The notes under the pieces are model-generated. The model was not told the DNA's origin and did not search any database. It was given only the letters and a program-made list of their open reading frames with translations. From the NCBI GenBank assembly GCA_036501145.1, contig DASYAV010000199.1:11180-75179 (forward strand): a stretch of 64,000 nucleotides of DNA. The letters are read 5' to 3'. Numbering within the stretch: the first letter of the stretch is position 1; each line of letters opens with the position of its first letter. The translations under genes were made by a program, and so were the position numbers. The stretch comes from PALSA-505 sp036501145. GTDB taxonomy: Bacteria; Actinomycetota; Actinomycetes; Streptosporangiales; Streptosporangiaceae. Shown in pieces: positions 48,199-56,643 of this stretch.

Positions 48199-48569
48199 GC
48201 CTGCTGCTGGACACCCACGTCGTGCTGTGGTGGCTGGCCGATGACCCCGGGCTGCCTGACGAGATCAAGAACCGGCTTGATCATGAGCCAGACGTGCACG
48301 TCAGCGCGGCCACCGTCTGGGAGGTCGCCATCAAGCAGGCTCTTGGCAAGATCGCCGGGCCGGCCGATCTTCCCGAGCGGGTGCGCGATAGCGGATTCCG
48401 GGAGCTTCCGATGAGTTTCGCTCATGCGATGACGGCCGGACGTCTCCCGCCGATCCACCGGGATCCGTTCGACCGGATGCTTGTGGCGCAAGCCCAGTGC
48501 GAAGATCTCACCCTGGTCACCAGGGATCATCACTGCCAGCAATACGACGTGCCGATCCTGCCCGCCTGA
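48195..48569 (+). CDS. PIN-domain ribonuclease toxin
   Basis: The protein has 124 residues. LLLDTHVVLWWLADD carries the first acidic residue, SAATVWEVAIKQALGK the Glu, DPFDRMLVAQA the third Asp and LTLVTRDHH the last: the four-acid PIN nuclease site is complete. With the overlapping Phd-type antitoxin this forms a type II toxin-antitoxin module. It probably cleaves tRNA or rRNA when free; the target is unknown. Confidence 0.9.
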   Translation: MSLLLDTHVVLWWLADDPGLPDEIKNRLDHEPDVHVSAATVWEVAIKQALGKIAGPADLPERVRDSGFRELPMSFAHAMTAGRLPPIHRDPFDRMLVAQAQCEDLTLVTRDHHCQQYDVPILPA

Positions 48570-48595
48570 TCGGGGCGACGGGTCGGCGGCAGGCC

Positions 48596-49645
48596 TTAGT
48601 AGCGGACGACGACGCGCTTGGTCATGCCGTCGACCCGGATCATGCCGCCGTAGGGGAGCACGAGCTGCGGGTCGGTGTGGCCGAAGTCGATGTCCAGCAC
48701 GGCCATCGTGTCCGGCGCGTACTCGCCCAGCGCGCGGAGCACCGCGTCGTGCTGCTCGCTGATGTAGGCGGCCTTCTGCTCCGGGGTGGTGCGGTGCTCC
48801 AGCGACCACGCCTTGGCCCGGCCGAACAGCACCGCGGGGAACAGGGCCAGCAGCCCGCGTTCACCCATGGCCCGCAGGATCCGGTACACCTCGGCCGCGG
48901 ACGGCAGCTCCTCGCTGGTCTCCAGGAACAGCACGCCGCCCGCGCAGTCCTGCGGCTGCGGGATGACCCGGCCGGCCATCATCAGCCAGGACAGCACCTC
49001 GATGTTGCCGCCCCAGCCGACGCCCTCGACCACCCGGCCGGTGTGGTTGTGCCAGATCCAGCCGCCACACGGCTCCATCTGCGGCTCGGACTCGAAGGTG
49101 GCCGGGTCGGCCCAGTCCCGGTCCACATCGCTGTAGGCGCTGGCCGCGGTGAGCCCGAACTCCCCCGGCTCGAACAGCGCGGCACGCAGCGACGCCTCGG
49201 TGTCCGGGTGCATCGCGCCCGGCCGGCCGTACTGCACCATGACGCAGCCGCCGTGGTAGCCGACGATGCCCTGCTGCCACAGGTAGGCGAGCAGGCAGGT
49301 GTTGTCGCTGTAGCCGAAGAACGGCTTCGGGTGGTCCCGCAGCAGGCCGGCGTCCAGGTGCGGCAGTACCCGGATCTCGTCCTCGCCGCCGATGCTGGTG
49401 ATCACCGCGGTGATGCCGGGATCGGCGAACGCGGCGTGCAGGTCGGCCGCCCGGTCGGCCGGCGCGGAGCCCATCTTCCGGGTCGTCGGGTACTCCACCG
49501 GGATCAGCCCGAAATCCTCACGCAGCCGGGTCAGGCCCAGCTCGAACGGCCGCGGGAAGATCCCCGGCAGCCCGGACGACGGCGACACGATCGCCACCCG
49601 GTCGCCGGGCCTGGGCTTCGGGGGGTACGCGAGGTGGCTCACCAT
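48596..49645 (-). CDS. S66-family serine peptidase (LD-carboxypeptidase/MccF-like)
   Basis: The protein has about 349 residues. The nucleophile is in PFFGYSDNTCLLAYL, Glu in GVLFLETSEELPSAA and His in IDFGHTDPQLVLPYGG, the S66 Ser-Glu-His triad. S66 enzymes trim peptidoglycan LD-bonds or, like MccF, detoxify aminoacyl-nucleotide antibiotics. The length and ERTTPEQ-type central loop suit the MccF-like branch, but which activity applies is open. It is divergent from the ribosome-protection operon, which makes a resistance role conceivable. ATG at 49645. Confidence 0.85.
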   Translation of the reverse strand: MVSHLAYPPKPRPGDRVAIVSPSSGLPGIFPRPFELGLTRLREDFGLIPVEYPTTRKMGSAPADRAADLHAAFADPGITAVITSIGGEDEIRVLPHLDAGLLRDHPKPFFGYSDNTCLLAYLWQQGIVGYHGGCVMVQYGRPGAMHPDTEASLRAALFEPGEFGLTAASAYSDVDRDWADPATFESEPQMEPCGGWIWHNHTGRVVEGVGWGGNIEVLSWLMMAGRVIPQPQDCAGGVLFLETSEELPSAAEVYRILRAMGERGLLALFPAVLFGRAKAWSLEHRTTPEQKAAYISEQHDAVLRALGEYAPDTMAVLDIDFGHTDPQLVLPYGGMIRVDGMTKRVVVRY

Positions 49646-49749
49646 GCCCCGCAACACTAACGAAGCGCAGCCGTCTCGGCACATCGAAATTGGGTTGCCC
49701 CGGGCCGGGGTGCTCTGCTGCACTGTAGTCAGCCCGAATCAACCAGGGA

Positions 49750-49819
49750 GAGTGTCATGCGCGGTGCGTCTATGTCCGGCCTGAGGGGACTTGACGCCTA
49801 CGCGAAGGACATGACACTC
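49750..49819 (+). promoter_or_regulatory. Long leader hairpin preceding the ribosome-protection operon
   Basis: GAGTGTCATG (49750-49759) pairs perfectly with CATGACACTC (49810-49819). Nested inside, CGCG 49760-49763 can pair with 49801-49804, GCGTC 49766-49770 with GACGC 49793-49797, and GTCC 49774-49777 with GGAC 49787-49790. The base of the stem carries the leader ATG on one arm and ends one base before the main GTG on the other. This is an attenuator-like layout; folding energy was not computed. Confidence 0.55.
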
Positions 49820-49867
49820 CGTGAGCACGCTGAACCTGGGGATCCTGGCGCACGTCGACGCCGGTAA
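49757..49867 (+). CDS. Candidate 36-residue leader peptide
   Basis: An ATG with an AGGGAGAG ribosome site opens a 36-codon frame (MRGASMSGLRGLDAYAKDMT, then LREHAEPGDPGARRRR) that ends at TAA 49865-49867, 47 nt inside the main GTPase gene and out of frame with it. The leader's own start codon lies in the left arm of the hairpin. Translation of this frame would open or remodel the hairpin, as in leader-peptide control of other ribosome-targeting resistance genes. That it is translated is inference. Confidence 0.4.
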   Translation: MRGASMSGLRGLDAYAKDMTLREHAEPGDPGARRRR

Positions 49868-51842
49868 GACCAGCCTGACCGAGCGGCTGCTGTTCGCCGC
49901 CGGGGTGATCGGCACGGTCGGCCGCGTCGACGACGGCAGCACACAGACCGATTCGCTGACGCTGGAGCGGCAGCGCGGCATCACGATCAAGTCCGCGGTG
50001 GTGTCGTTCGGCATCGGCGACCGCACCGTCAACCTGATCGACACCCCCGGCCACCCGGACTTCATCGCCGAGGTGGAGCGGGTGCTGAGTGTGCTGGACG
50101 GCGCCGTGCTGGTCATCTCGGCCGTCGAGGGCGTGCAGCCGCAGACCCGGGTGCTGATGCGGACGCTGCAGCGGCTGCGCATTCCTACCCTGTTGTTCGT
50201 GAACAAGATCGACCGGGCCGGAGCCGGTTACGGCCGCGTGCTGGCGGGCATCGCCGCCAAGCTGACCGCCGCGATCGTGCCGATGGGGCCGGCTCACCGG
50301 CTGGGCAGCCGGAACGCCGGGTTCACCCCGTACGGCGCGGGCGATGACGCGTTCACCACCCGGCTGGCCGACGTGCTGGCCGGGGCGGACGACGCCTTCC
50401 TGGCCGCGTACGTGCACGACGAGCGGGCGATGAGCTACCCCCGGCTGCGCCGGGAACTGGCCGCGGCGACCGGGCGCGGGCTGGTGCACCCGGTGTTCTT
50501 CGGCTCGGCGATCACCGGGGCCGGCGTGCCCGCGCTCACCGGCGGGCTGCGGGAACTGCTGCCCGCGGCGGGCGGTGACCGGGCCGGCCCGGTCCGCGGC
50601 ACCGTGTTCAAGGTCGAGCGGGGCCTGGCTGGGGAGAAGGTGGCCTACGCGCGGATGTTCTCCGGCACGGTGGCGGCCAGGGACCGGCTGCCCGCCGGGA
50701 AGGTGACCGCGGTCAGCGTGTTCTCCCCCGGCGGGGCGCAGCCGGCGCACGCGCTGGCGGCCGGGCAGATCGGGAAGCTGTCCGGGCTGGCCGGGGTGCG
50801 GGTCGGCGACACGCTCGGCGCGGCGGACTCGGGCGGGGCGGGCTCCGGCGCCGCGGGCTCAGGCGGGGCGGACGGACGGGCCGCGAGGCACTTCGCGCCG
50901 CCGACCCTGGAGACGGTGGTGGTGCCGCGCCGCCGCGCCGACCGGGGCGCGCTGCACGTGGCACTGACCCAGCTCGCCGAGCAGGACCCGCTGATCAACC
51001 TGCGCGAGGACGGCGTGCGCCAGGAGATGCTGGTCTCGCTGTACGGCGAGGTGCAGAAGGAGGTCATCGAGGCCACGCTGGCCGACGACTACGGCATCGA
51101 GGTGGAGTTCCGCGGTGGCGCGACGATCTGCATCGAGCGGGTGACCGGAACCGGGGCGGCCGCCGAGCGGATCGCCACACCGGGCAACCCGTTCCTGGCC
51201 ACCGTCGGGCTGCGGGTCGAGCCGGGGCCGACCGGGTCGGGCGTACGGTACCGGGTGGCCGGCGACCGGCTCGGCACGATGCCGGTCGCGTTCTTCAAGG
51301 CGGTGGAGGAGACCGTGCACGAGACGCTGCGGCAGGGCCTGCACGGCTGGCAAATCACCGACTGCGTGATCACCCTGACGCACACCGGCTACTACCCGCG
51401 GCAGTCGCACATGCACGCGGCCTTCGACAAGAGCATGTCGAGCACCGCGGGCGACTTCCGCGGCCTGACGCCGCTGGTCCTGATGACTGCGCTGCAGCAG
51501 GCCGGCACGATGGTGTGCGAGCCGGTGCAGAGCTTCCGGCTGGAGATCCCGGCGGACACGTTCGGGGCCGTCATGCCGGTGCTGGCCGGGCTGGGCGGTG
51601 TGCCGCGGGCCACCACGGCGCAGGGTGCCGGGTACCTGATCGAGGGCGGGATCCCGGCGGCCCGGGTGCACGGGCTGCGGCTGCAGCTGCCCGGGCTGAC
51701 CCGCGGTGAGGGTGTGCTCGAGTGCGTCTTCGACCGCTACCAGCAGGTCACCGGGCCGCCGCCGTCGCGATCGCGGTCGGACCACAACCCGGTCAACCGC
51801 AAGGAATACCTACTGCACGTGGTGAAAGGGGTGGGCCGCTGA
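49821..51842 (+). CDS. Ribosomal protection GTPase, Tet(M)/OtrA type
   Basis: The protein has 673 residues and is EF-G-like. G-motifs are LGILAHVDAGKTSLTERLL (G1), RQRGITIKSA (G2), LIDTPGHPDF (G3) and FVNKIDRAG (G4). The domain order and the C-terminal EF-G domain IV/V region (THTGYYPRQSHMHAAFDKSM) match tetracycline ribosomal-protection proteins, which eject the drug from the 30S A-site. The GTG at 49821 begins the conserved N-terminus; no usual ribosome site precedes it, but a leader ORF and hairpin do. The stop overlaps the ABC-F start by one base. Confidence 0.9.
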   Translation: MSTLNLGILAHVDAGKTSLTERLLFAAGVIGTVGRVDDGSTQTDSLTLERQRGITIKSAVVSFGIGDRTVNLIDTPGHPDFIAEVERVLSVLDGAVLVISAVEGVQPQTRVLMRTLQRLRIPTLLFVNKIDRAGAGYGRVLAGIAAKLTAAIVPMGPAHRLGSRNAGFTPYGAGDDAFTTRLADVLAGADDAFLAAYVHDERAMSYPRLRRELAAATGRGLVHPVFFGSAITGAGVPALTGGLRELLPAAGGDRAGPVRGTVFKVERGLAGEKVAYARMFSGTVAARDRLPAGKVTAVSVFSPGGAQPAHALAAGQIGKLSGLAGVRVGDTLGAADSGGAGSGAAGSGGADGRAARHFAPPTLETVVVPRRRADRGALHVALTQLAEQDPLINLREDGVRQEMLVSLYGEVQKEVIEATLADDYGIEVEFRGGATICIERVTGTGAAAERIATPGNPFLATVGLRVEPGPTGSGVRYRVAGDRLGTMPVAFFKAVEETVHETLRQGLHGWQITDCVITLTHTGYYPRQSHMHAAFDKSMSSTAGDFRGLTPLVLMTALQQAGTMVCEPVQSFRLEIPADTFGAVMPVLAGLGGVPRATTAQGAGYLIEGGIPAARVHGLRLQLPGLTRGEGVLECVFDRYQQVTGPPPSRSRSDHNPVNRKEYLLHVVKGVGR

Positions 51843-53497
51843 TGGCGGAGCAGGGTGGTGGCGTACTGGTGGCGCGCGGGCTGGCTGCCGGGCACGGCGA
51901 CCGGGTGCTGTTCGACGGCCTGGACCTGGTGGTCGGGCCCGGCGACGTGATCGGCCTGGTCGGCGCGAACGGGGCCGGCAAGTCGACGCTGCTGCGGGTG
52001 CTGGCCGGGCTGGACGCGAGCCGGTCCGGCACGGTGACGGTGACCCCGCCGGGCGCGTCGGTCGGCTACCTGCCGCAGGAGCCGGACCGGCATGCCGGGG
52101 AAACCATGCGGCAGTTCCTGGCGCGGCGCACCGGCGTGGCCGCGGCGCAGGACGCGATGCTGACCGCCGCGGACGCGCTGGCGGCGGAGGTGCCGGGCGC
52201 GGGCGACAAGTACAGCCGGGAGCTGGAGCGGTGGCTCGCGCTGGGCGGCCCGGATCTGGACGACCGGGCCGGGGCGGTGGCCGCCGGGCTCGGCCTGGGC
52301 GTGGACCTCGACCACCCGATGACCGGGCTGTCCGGCGGCCAGGCGGCCCGGGCGGGCCTGGCCTCACTGCTGCTGAGCCGGTACGACGTGTTCCTGCTGG
52401 ACGAGCCGACCAACGACCTGGACCTGGACGGGCTGGACCGGCTCGAGAGGTTCGCCGGGGAGCTGGCGGCCGGCCTGGTCGTGGTCAGCCACGACAGGGA
52501 GTTCCTGGCCAGGACGGTGAACCGGGTCGTCGAGCTCGACCTGGCGCAGCGGCAGGTCAGGTCGTTCGGCGGCGGCTACGGCGGCTACCTGGCCGAGCGG
52601 GAGCGGGCCAGCCAGCACGAGCGCGACGCGTACGAGGAGTTCGCCGGCAAGCGCGCCGACCTGGAGGACCGGGCCAGGATGCAGCGCGGCTGGATGGACA
52701 AGGGCCTACGCAACGCCCGGCGCAACCCCGACCCGGACAAGAACATCCAGGCCGGCCGGATCGAGGCGTCGCAGAAGCAGGCGGCCAAGGCCCGGCAGAC
52801 CGAGCGGATGATCGAGCGGCTGGACGTGGTCGAGGAGCCGCGCAAGGAGTGGCAGCTGCGGATGGAGATCGCCGTGGCGCCGCGGGCCGGTGCGGTCGTG
52901 GCCACCATGCGCGGGGCCGTGGTGCGCCGCGGCGGGTTCACCCTCGGCCCGGTCGACCTGCAGATCAGCTGGGCGGACCGGGTGGCGATCACCGGCGCGA
53001 ACGGATCCGGCAAGACCACCCTGCTCGGCGCGATGCTCGGCCAGCTGCCGCTGGACGAGGGGCACGCCGCGCTGGGCCCCGGTGTGGTGGTGGGCGAGGT
53101 CGACCAGGCCCGCGGCCTGTTCCTGGGCGGTGAGCCGCTGCTGGACGCGTTCCGGGCCGCGGTGCCGGGGCCACTCCCGGCCGAGGTGCGGACGCTGTTG
53201 GCCAAGTTCGGGCTCGGCACGGATCATGTGCTGAGGCCGGCCGGAACGCTGTCACCGGGCGAGCGGACCCGGGCGGCGCTGGCCGTGCTGCAGTCCCGCG
53301 GGGTCAACCTGCTGGTGCTGGACGAGCCGACCAACCACCTGGATCTGCCAGCCATCGAGCAGCTGGAGTCGGCGCTGGACTCCTACTCCGGCACGCTGCT
53401 GCTGGTCAGCCACGACCGCCGGCTGCTCGAAGCGGTGCACACCACCCGCCGCCTCGACGTGGCCGACGGGCGGGTGACCGAGCGGCAGGCCGATTGA
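51842..53497 (+). CDS. ABC-F ATPase, candidate ribosome-protection protein
   Basis: The protein has 551 residues and two ABC domains without membrane segments. Domain 1 has GLVGANGAGKSTLL, LSGGQAARAGLASL and FLLDEPTNDLD; domain 2 has ITGANGSGKTTLL, LSPGERTRAALAVL and LVLDEPTNHLD. The linker between them is long and charged (RMQRGWMDKGLRNARRNP), like the P-site tRNA-interaction motif of antibiotic-resistance ABC-F proteins, which dislodge drugs from the 50S subunit. Overlap with the GTPase gene (TGATG) shows one operon. Alternatives are housekeeping translation factors of the EttA/Uup type. Confidence 0.88.
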   Translation: MAEQGGGVLVARGLAAGHGDRVLFDGLDLVVGPGDVIGLVGANGAGKSTLLRVLAGLDASRSGTVTVTPPGASVGYLPQEPDRHAGETMRQFLARRTGVAAAQDAMLTAADALAAEVPGAGDKYSRELERWLALGGPDLDDRAGAVAAGLGLGVDLDHPMTGLSGGQAARAGLASLLLSRYDVFLLDEPTNDLDLDGLDRLERFAGELAAGLVVVSHDREFLARTVNRVVELDLAQRQVRSFGGGYGGYLAERERASQHERDAYEEFAGKRADLEDRARMQRGWMDKGLRNARRNPDPDKNIQAGRIEASQKQAAKARQTERMIERLDVVEEPRKEWQLRMEIAVAPRAGAVVATMRGAVVRRGGFTLGPVDLQISWADRVAITGANGSGKTTLLGAMLGQLPLDEGHAALGPGVVVGEVDQARGLFLGGEPLLDAFRAAVPGPLPAEVRTLLAKFGLGTDHVLRPAGTLSPGERTRAALAVLQSRGVNLLVLDEPTNHLDLPAIEQLESALDSYSGTLLLVSHDRRLLEAVHTTRRLDVADGRVTERQAD

Positions 53498-53504
53498 CGG
53501 GCGA

Positions 53505-54251
53505 TCAGGGTGTGGTGACCACGGCCTGAAGCACGAACCGCAGCACGCGCAGAACGTTGTCCATGTGGCGCTGTGCGGCCGCCGCGGCGGCCTGCGGATC
53601 GCCTTTCTCGATGGCGTCCAGCAGTTCCGGCGTCTCGGGCCGGTCCGGATCGTCGCGGGTCAGCTCGGCATCGTCGACGTAGCGCGAGGTCGCTTGCCGA
53701 AGCGCTTCGACGGTGCCGCGGTACAGGTCGGCGAGCAGCGAGTTCCCGGTGGCCTGGAGGATCTGCTGCCGCAGCGCTATATCGGCCTTGCGGTACTGCG
53801 CCCAGTCGGCGCGGTAGGCCGCCTCGCGCTGGCTGGCGAGTTCACGAAGCCGCACGAGGTCGGCTTCGCTTCGGTGCTCGGCCGCCAGGCGGGCAGCTTC
53901 GATCTCCAGGGCACGCTGGACCTGGTAGACCTCGAGCGGGTCGGAACGCAGCACCCTGCGTTGCAGCGCCACATCGATCTCACGCTGTGACCGGACGAAG
54001 GTTCCGTCGCCCTGGCGGACCTCAAGCAGCCCGGCATGGACCAGCACCCGGACGGCCTCACGGATCGTGGAACGGCCAACACCGAGCTCCGCGGCCAGGG
54101 CGGACTCGGCCGGCAGCCGCTGGTGCAGCGCCCATGTGCCGTCGCCGATGCGGTCCCGCAGCTGCTCAATCACCCGGTCGGTGAGTCCTGCGCGGGGCAC
54201 CGGGGTCAGCGGGCTCAGTGGCTTCGGCTCACCAGCCGACCGGGCGCTCAT
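53505..54251 (-). CDS. GntR-family regulator, FadR/FCD subgroup
   Basis: The protein has 248 residues. Winged helix: LTDRVIEQLRDRIGDGTWAL, then LAAELGVGRSTIREAVRVLV. The FCD effector domain follows with metal-ligand-type residues (VQRALEIEAARLAAEHRSEA, then AQRHMDNVLRVLRFVL). FCD regulators sense organic acids and usually repress a divergent catabolic operon; here the divergent gene is an amidohydrolase. ATG at 54251. A direct repeat GACCTG-TT-GACCTG at 54364-54377 in the intergenic region is one candidate binding site. Confidence 0.88.
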   Translation of the reverse strand: MSARSAGEPKPLSPLTPVPRAGLTDRVIEQLRDRIGDGTWALHQRLPAESALAAELGVGRSTIREAVRVLVHAGLLEVRQGDGTFVRSQREIDVALQRRVLRSDPLEVYQVQRALEIEAARLAAEHRSEADLVRLRELASQREAAYRADWAQYRKADIALRQQILQATGNSLLADLYRGTVEALRQATSRYVDDAELTRDDPDRPETPELLDAIEKGDPQAAAAAAQRHMDNVLRVLRFVLQAVVTTP

Positions 54252-54300
54252 GCCTGAACGGTAGCGAACCCGGGCGGCAGATTGGCAGCAGCAGGCAGGC

Positions 54301-54330
54301 GGGCAGGCGGGCAGGCGGGCAGGCGGGCAG
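54301..54330 (+). repeat. 8-bp tandem repeat (GGGCAGGC, 3.75 copies)
   Basis: Three full units of GGGCAGGC plus six bases of a fourth stand in the 194-nt gap between the divergent GntR and amidohydrolase genes. An imperfect GCAGGC unit precedes them. The last unit pairs with GCCCGCC at 54338-54344 to form a 7-bp hairpin with a 9-nt loop. Such short repeats are prone to slippage. Confidence 0.8.
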
Positions 54331-54363
54331 CAAGCTAGCCCGCCTACTTCTGAGACATCTGAT

Positions 54364-54377
54364 GACCTGTTGACCTG
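54364..54377. promoter_or_regulatory. GACCTG-TT-GACCTG direct repeat
   Basis: A perfect 6-bp direct repeat lies 68 nt upstream of the amidohydrolase start and downstream of the tandem repeat. It may be a regulator site or a promoter element; the binding protein is unproven. Confidence 0.3.
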
Positions 54378-54445
54378 AAATCCTGCTGACCGTACGATCG
54401 GAACGTGCCAGCCGCCGAGCCGCTACGCCGGGAGGACCAGGCTTC

Positions 54446-55471
54446 ATGTACGAGAAGGACGGCGAGAAATACTTCGTGGTGGACAGTCACATCCACTACT
54501 GGGATGCCAGCCCCGATAACTGGGTGCCGGGCCAGGAGGCATACGCGAAGGGGTGGATCGAGTGCTTCCACGCTTACCAGAGCCTTGGGCCACCGGAAAC
54601 TCACTGGCCGATGGAGAAGTTCCAGAAGTACACCGAGGGCGACCTCATCCGCGACGTGTTCGAAGAGGGGCATGTGGACGTCGCGATCTTCCAGCCGACC
54701 GACCTCAGGTCGTGGTACGCGGAGGGGTTCAACACCACCGAACGCGATGCGACGCTGCAGCAGAAGTACCCGGGCAGGTTCATCCTCAACACGCGCTTCG
54801 ACCCCCGTGAGGGCGACGCGGGCCTGAAGCAGTTCGAGGAGAGGGTCCGGCGTTACGGCTGCACAGGGGTCAAGCTCTACACCGCGGAGTGGCTGGGCGC
54901 ATCCCGCGGCTGGACGCTGAAGGATCCCGAAGCCTGGCGTTTCCTGGACAAGGCGCAGGAACTGGGGATCAAGAACGTCCACGTGCACAAGGGCCCGACC
55001 ATCTGGCCGCTGGACAAGGACGCCTTCGATGTCGCCGACGTCGACCAGGCCGCGACCCGTTTCCCGGATCTGAACTTCATCGTCGAGCACGTCGGGCTGC
55101 CCCGGATCGAAGACTTCTGTTACATGGCCACCCAGGAGCCCAACGTCTATGCGGGCCTGTCCGTGGTCACCGGCGCCGAGATGTACCTGCGCCCGCGGTT
55201 CTTCTCCAAGGTGATGGGGGAACTGCTGCACTGGGTCGGTGAGGACAAGATGACGTTCGGCTCCGACTACGCCATCTGGGAACCCAAATGGCAGATCGAG
55301 GGGCTGATCGCCTGGGATTACCCGGACGAGACGTTCTCGGACTACCCGCGCCTGTCCACGGCGGGCAAGAAGAAGATTCTCGGCCTGAACGCGGCCCGTC
55401 TCTACGACATCGAAGTCCCCGCGGAATGCCGTCTCCGGGAGCATGAGACGGCGGGGCCGGCGAGCCCGTGA
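54446..55471 (+). CDS. Amidohydrolase family 2 (ACMSD-like TIM barrel)
   Basis: The protein has 341 residues. DSHIHYWDAS carries the N-terminal HxH metal site, a His lies in FIVEHVGLPRIEDF, and the C-terminal Asp is in MTFGSDYAIWEPKWQ. This is the amidohydrolase-2 fold of decarboxylases and hydrolases acting on aromatic or lactone acids (ACMSD, LigJ/LigY-like). ATG at 54446 has GGGAGG. The stop overlaps the NTF2-like gene (GTGA), so the two work as a unit, probably under the divergent FCD regulator. The substrate is unknown. Confidence 0.85.
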   Translation: MYEKDGEKYFVVDSHIHYWDASPDNWVPGQEAYAKGWIECFHAYQSLGPPETHWPMEKFQKYTEGDLIRDVFEEGHVDVAIFQPTDLRSWYAEGFNTTERDATLQQKYPGRFILNTRFDPREGDAGLKQFEERVRRYGCTGVKLYTAEWLGASRGWTLKDPEAWRFLDKAQELGIKNVHVHKGPTIWPLDKDAFDVADVDQAATRFPDLNFIVEHVGLPRIEDFCYMATQEPNVYAGLSVVTGAEMYLRPRFFSKVMGELLHWVGEDKMTFGSDYAIWEPKWQIEGLIAWDYPDETFSDYPRLSTAGKKKILGLNAARLYDIEVPAECRLREHETAGPASP

Positions 55472-55938
55472 CACCCGCGATCGCGGAGGCCATGCGCCAG
55501 CTTGAACGCGCCTGCGACGAGCACCGGGATGCGCTGCTGATGTGGCACGACGTGGACGCCGCGCTGAAGCACATGGTGCCCGAGCCCGCCGTCCGGCACC
55601 TGCCCACCGGCACCGGCGCCGACGGGCGGCGTGCGTTGCACCGCTTCTACACCGAGGAATTCCTGCCGTATCTGCCCGGCGACCTGGCCATCACCCGGGT
55701 CTCGCGGACCGTCGGCCGGTTCAGGCTGATCGATGAGATGCTCGTCCGTTTCACCCACGACCGGCCGCTCCGCTGGCTGCTGCCGGAGGCCAGGCCGACG
55801 CACCGGCAGGCGGAGATAACGGCCGTCATGATCGCCGAATTCGACCGCCTGCACATCCGCGCCCAGCGCATCCACTGGGACCACGCCACCCTTCTCGGCC
55901 AGCTCGGCTTGCCACCGTTAGTTCGAGCTCGCGGCTAG
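55468..55938 (+). CDS. NTF2-like (SnoaL-fold) protein
   Basis: The protein has 156 residues. The pattern of an N-terminal helix (HRDALLMWHDVDAALKHMV), RRALHRFYTEEFLPYLPGDL, and a curved sheet (RVSRTVGRFRLIDEMLVRF) suits the NTF2/SnoaL superfamily, whose members bind or isomerise small hydrophobic ligands. It is coupled to the amidohydrolase (GTGA overlap) and may act on its product. No catalytic residues are certain. It overlaps the convergent B3/B4 gene by 21 nt. Confidence 0.7.
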   Translation: MTPAIAEAMRQLERACDEHRDALLMWHDVDAALKHMVPEPAVRHLPTGTGADGRRALHRFYTEEFLPYLPGDLAITRVSRTVGRFRLIDEMLVRFTHDRPLRWLLPEARPTHRQAEITAVMIAEFDRLHIRAQRIHWDHATLLGQLGLPPLVRARG

Positions 55939-56643
55939 CAGGCGGCGGCCGGCCCGGACGCCGGATCCGGGCCGGGTCAGGTGGGCGAGCAGGTCGTCGG
56001 CGGCGGCGTGCAGTGCCCCGTCGGTCACCGGGCTGAGCGCGTCGAGGATGAACAGCGCCGTGGTGGTGTCCTCGCCGAGCTGGGTGCGGCGTGCCTGGCG
56101 CCAGTTCCAGCGCCGGCAGGTCACGCCGGCGTCGTCGCACCACACCACCTCGCCGGGGTCGGGATTCTCGGTCACCAGGGCGCCGTCGGCCACCGTGTCG
56201 AAGGGCTCGGTGCCGGCGGCGCGGAGCAGCCGCGGCGCACCGGCGTAGCGGGTCAGATCCTCGCCACCCAGCGGGATCTGATGCAGTACCGATACCGCGT
56301 TGTAGCAGTCGGTGAGCCAGTTCACCCGGGGCAGCCCGGCCGCGGAACGGCGCAGGAGTGCCTCCAGGCTGCTGCGGGTGCGTTTGGGCTTGGCCCCGAA
56401 CGCCCGGTACGCCTCCCGCCACGCCGCCACATGCGGGATCTGCTCCAGCGGCCGGTCACTGAGCGCGTCGCGGGCGGCGGCCTCCGCCGCCTGGAGCAGG
56501 GCGTCGCTCGCCTGGTCCCCCGGTCCCGGAACGAGCCCGTCAACGGCCAGCAGCATGGCCCGGTAGTCGGGCCGCAGCTCGAACACGGCGTCGTCGACAC
56601 GGCCGCCGGCGAGGAACTCCTCAAGCACAGCCAGATCAGGCAT
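55918..56643 (-). CDS. Second B3/B4 tRNA-binding-domain protein
   Basis: The protein has about 241 residues. HVAAWREAYRAFGAKPKRTR, LLRRSAAGLPRVNWLTDCYN and AVSVLHQIPLGGEDLTRY are the B3/B4 signatures, close in layout to the paralogue at 11483-12184. VVWCDDAGVTCRRWNWRQAR near the end is shared with that paralogue. ATG at 56643 has GGAGG 6 nt upstream. It follows the PfkB gene with an 8-nt overlap, so the pair is an operon. Its function is not established; tRNA editing is one idea. Confidence 0.8.
   Translation of the reverse strand: MPDLAVLEEFLAGGRVDDAVFELRPDYRAMLLAVDGLVPGPGDQASDALLQAAEAAARDALSDRPLEQIPHVAAWREAYRAFGAKPKRTRSSLEALLRRSAAGLPRVNWLTDCYNAVSVLHQIPLGGEDLTRYAGAPRLLRAAGTEPFDTVADGALVTENPDPGEVVWCDDAGVTCRRWNWRQARRTQLGEDTTTALFILDALSPVTDGALHAAADDLLAHLTRPGSGVRAGRRLLAASSN

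Noticed and set aside
54301..54344. Possible CRISPR-like array
   Set aside because: The repeats are 8 bp, contiguous and without spacers; a simple tandem repeat.
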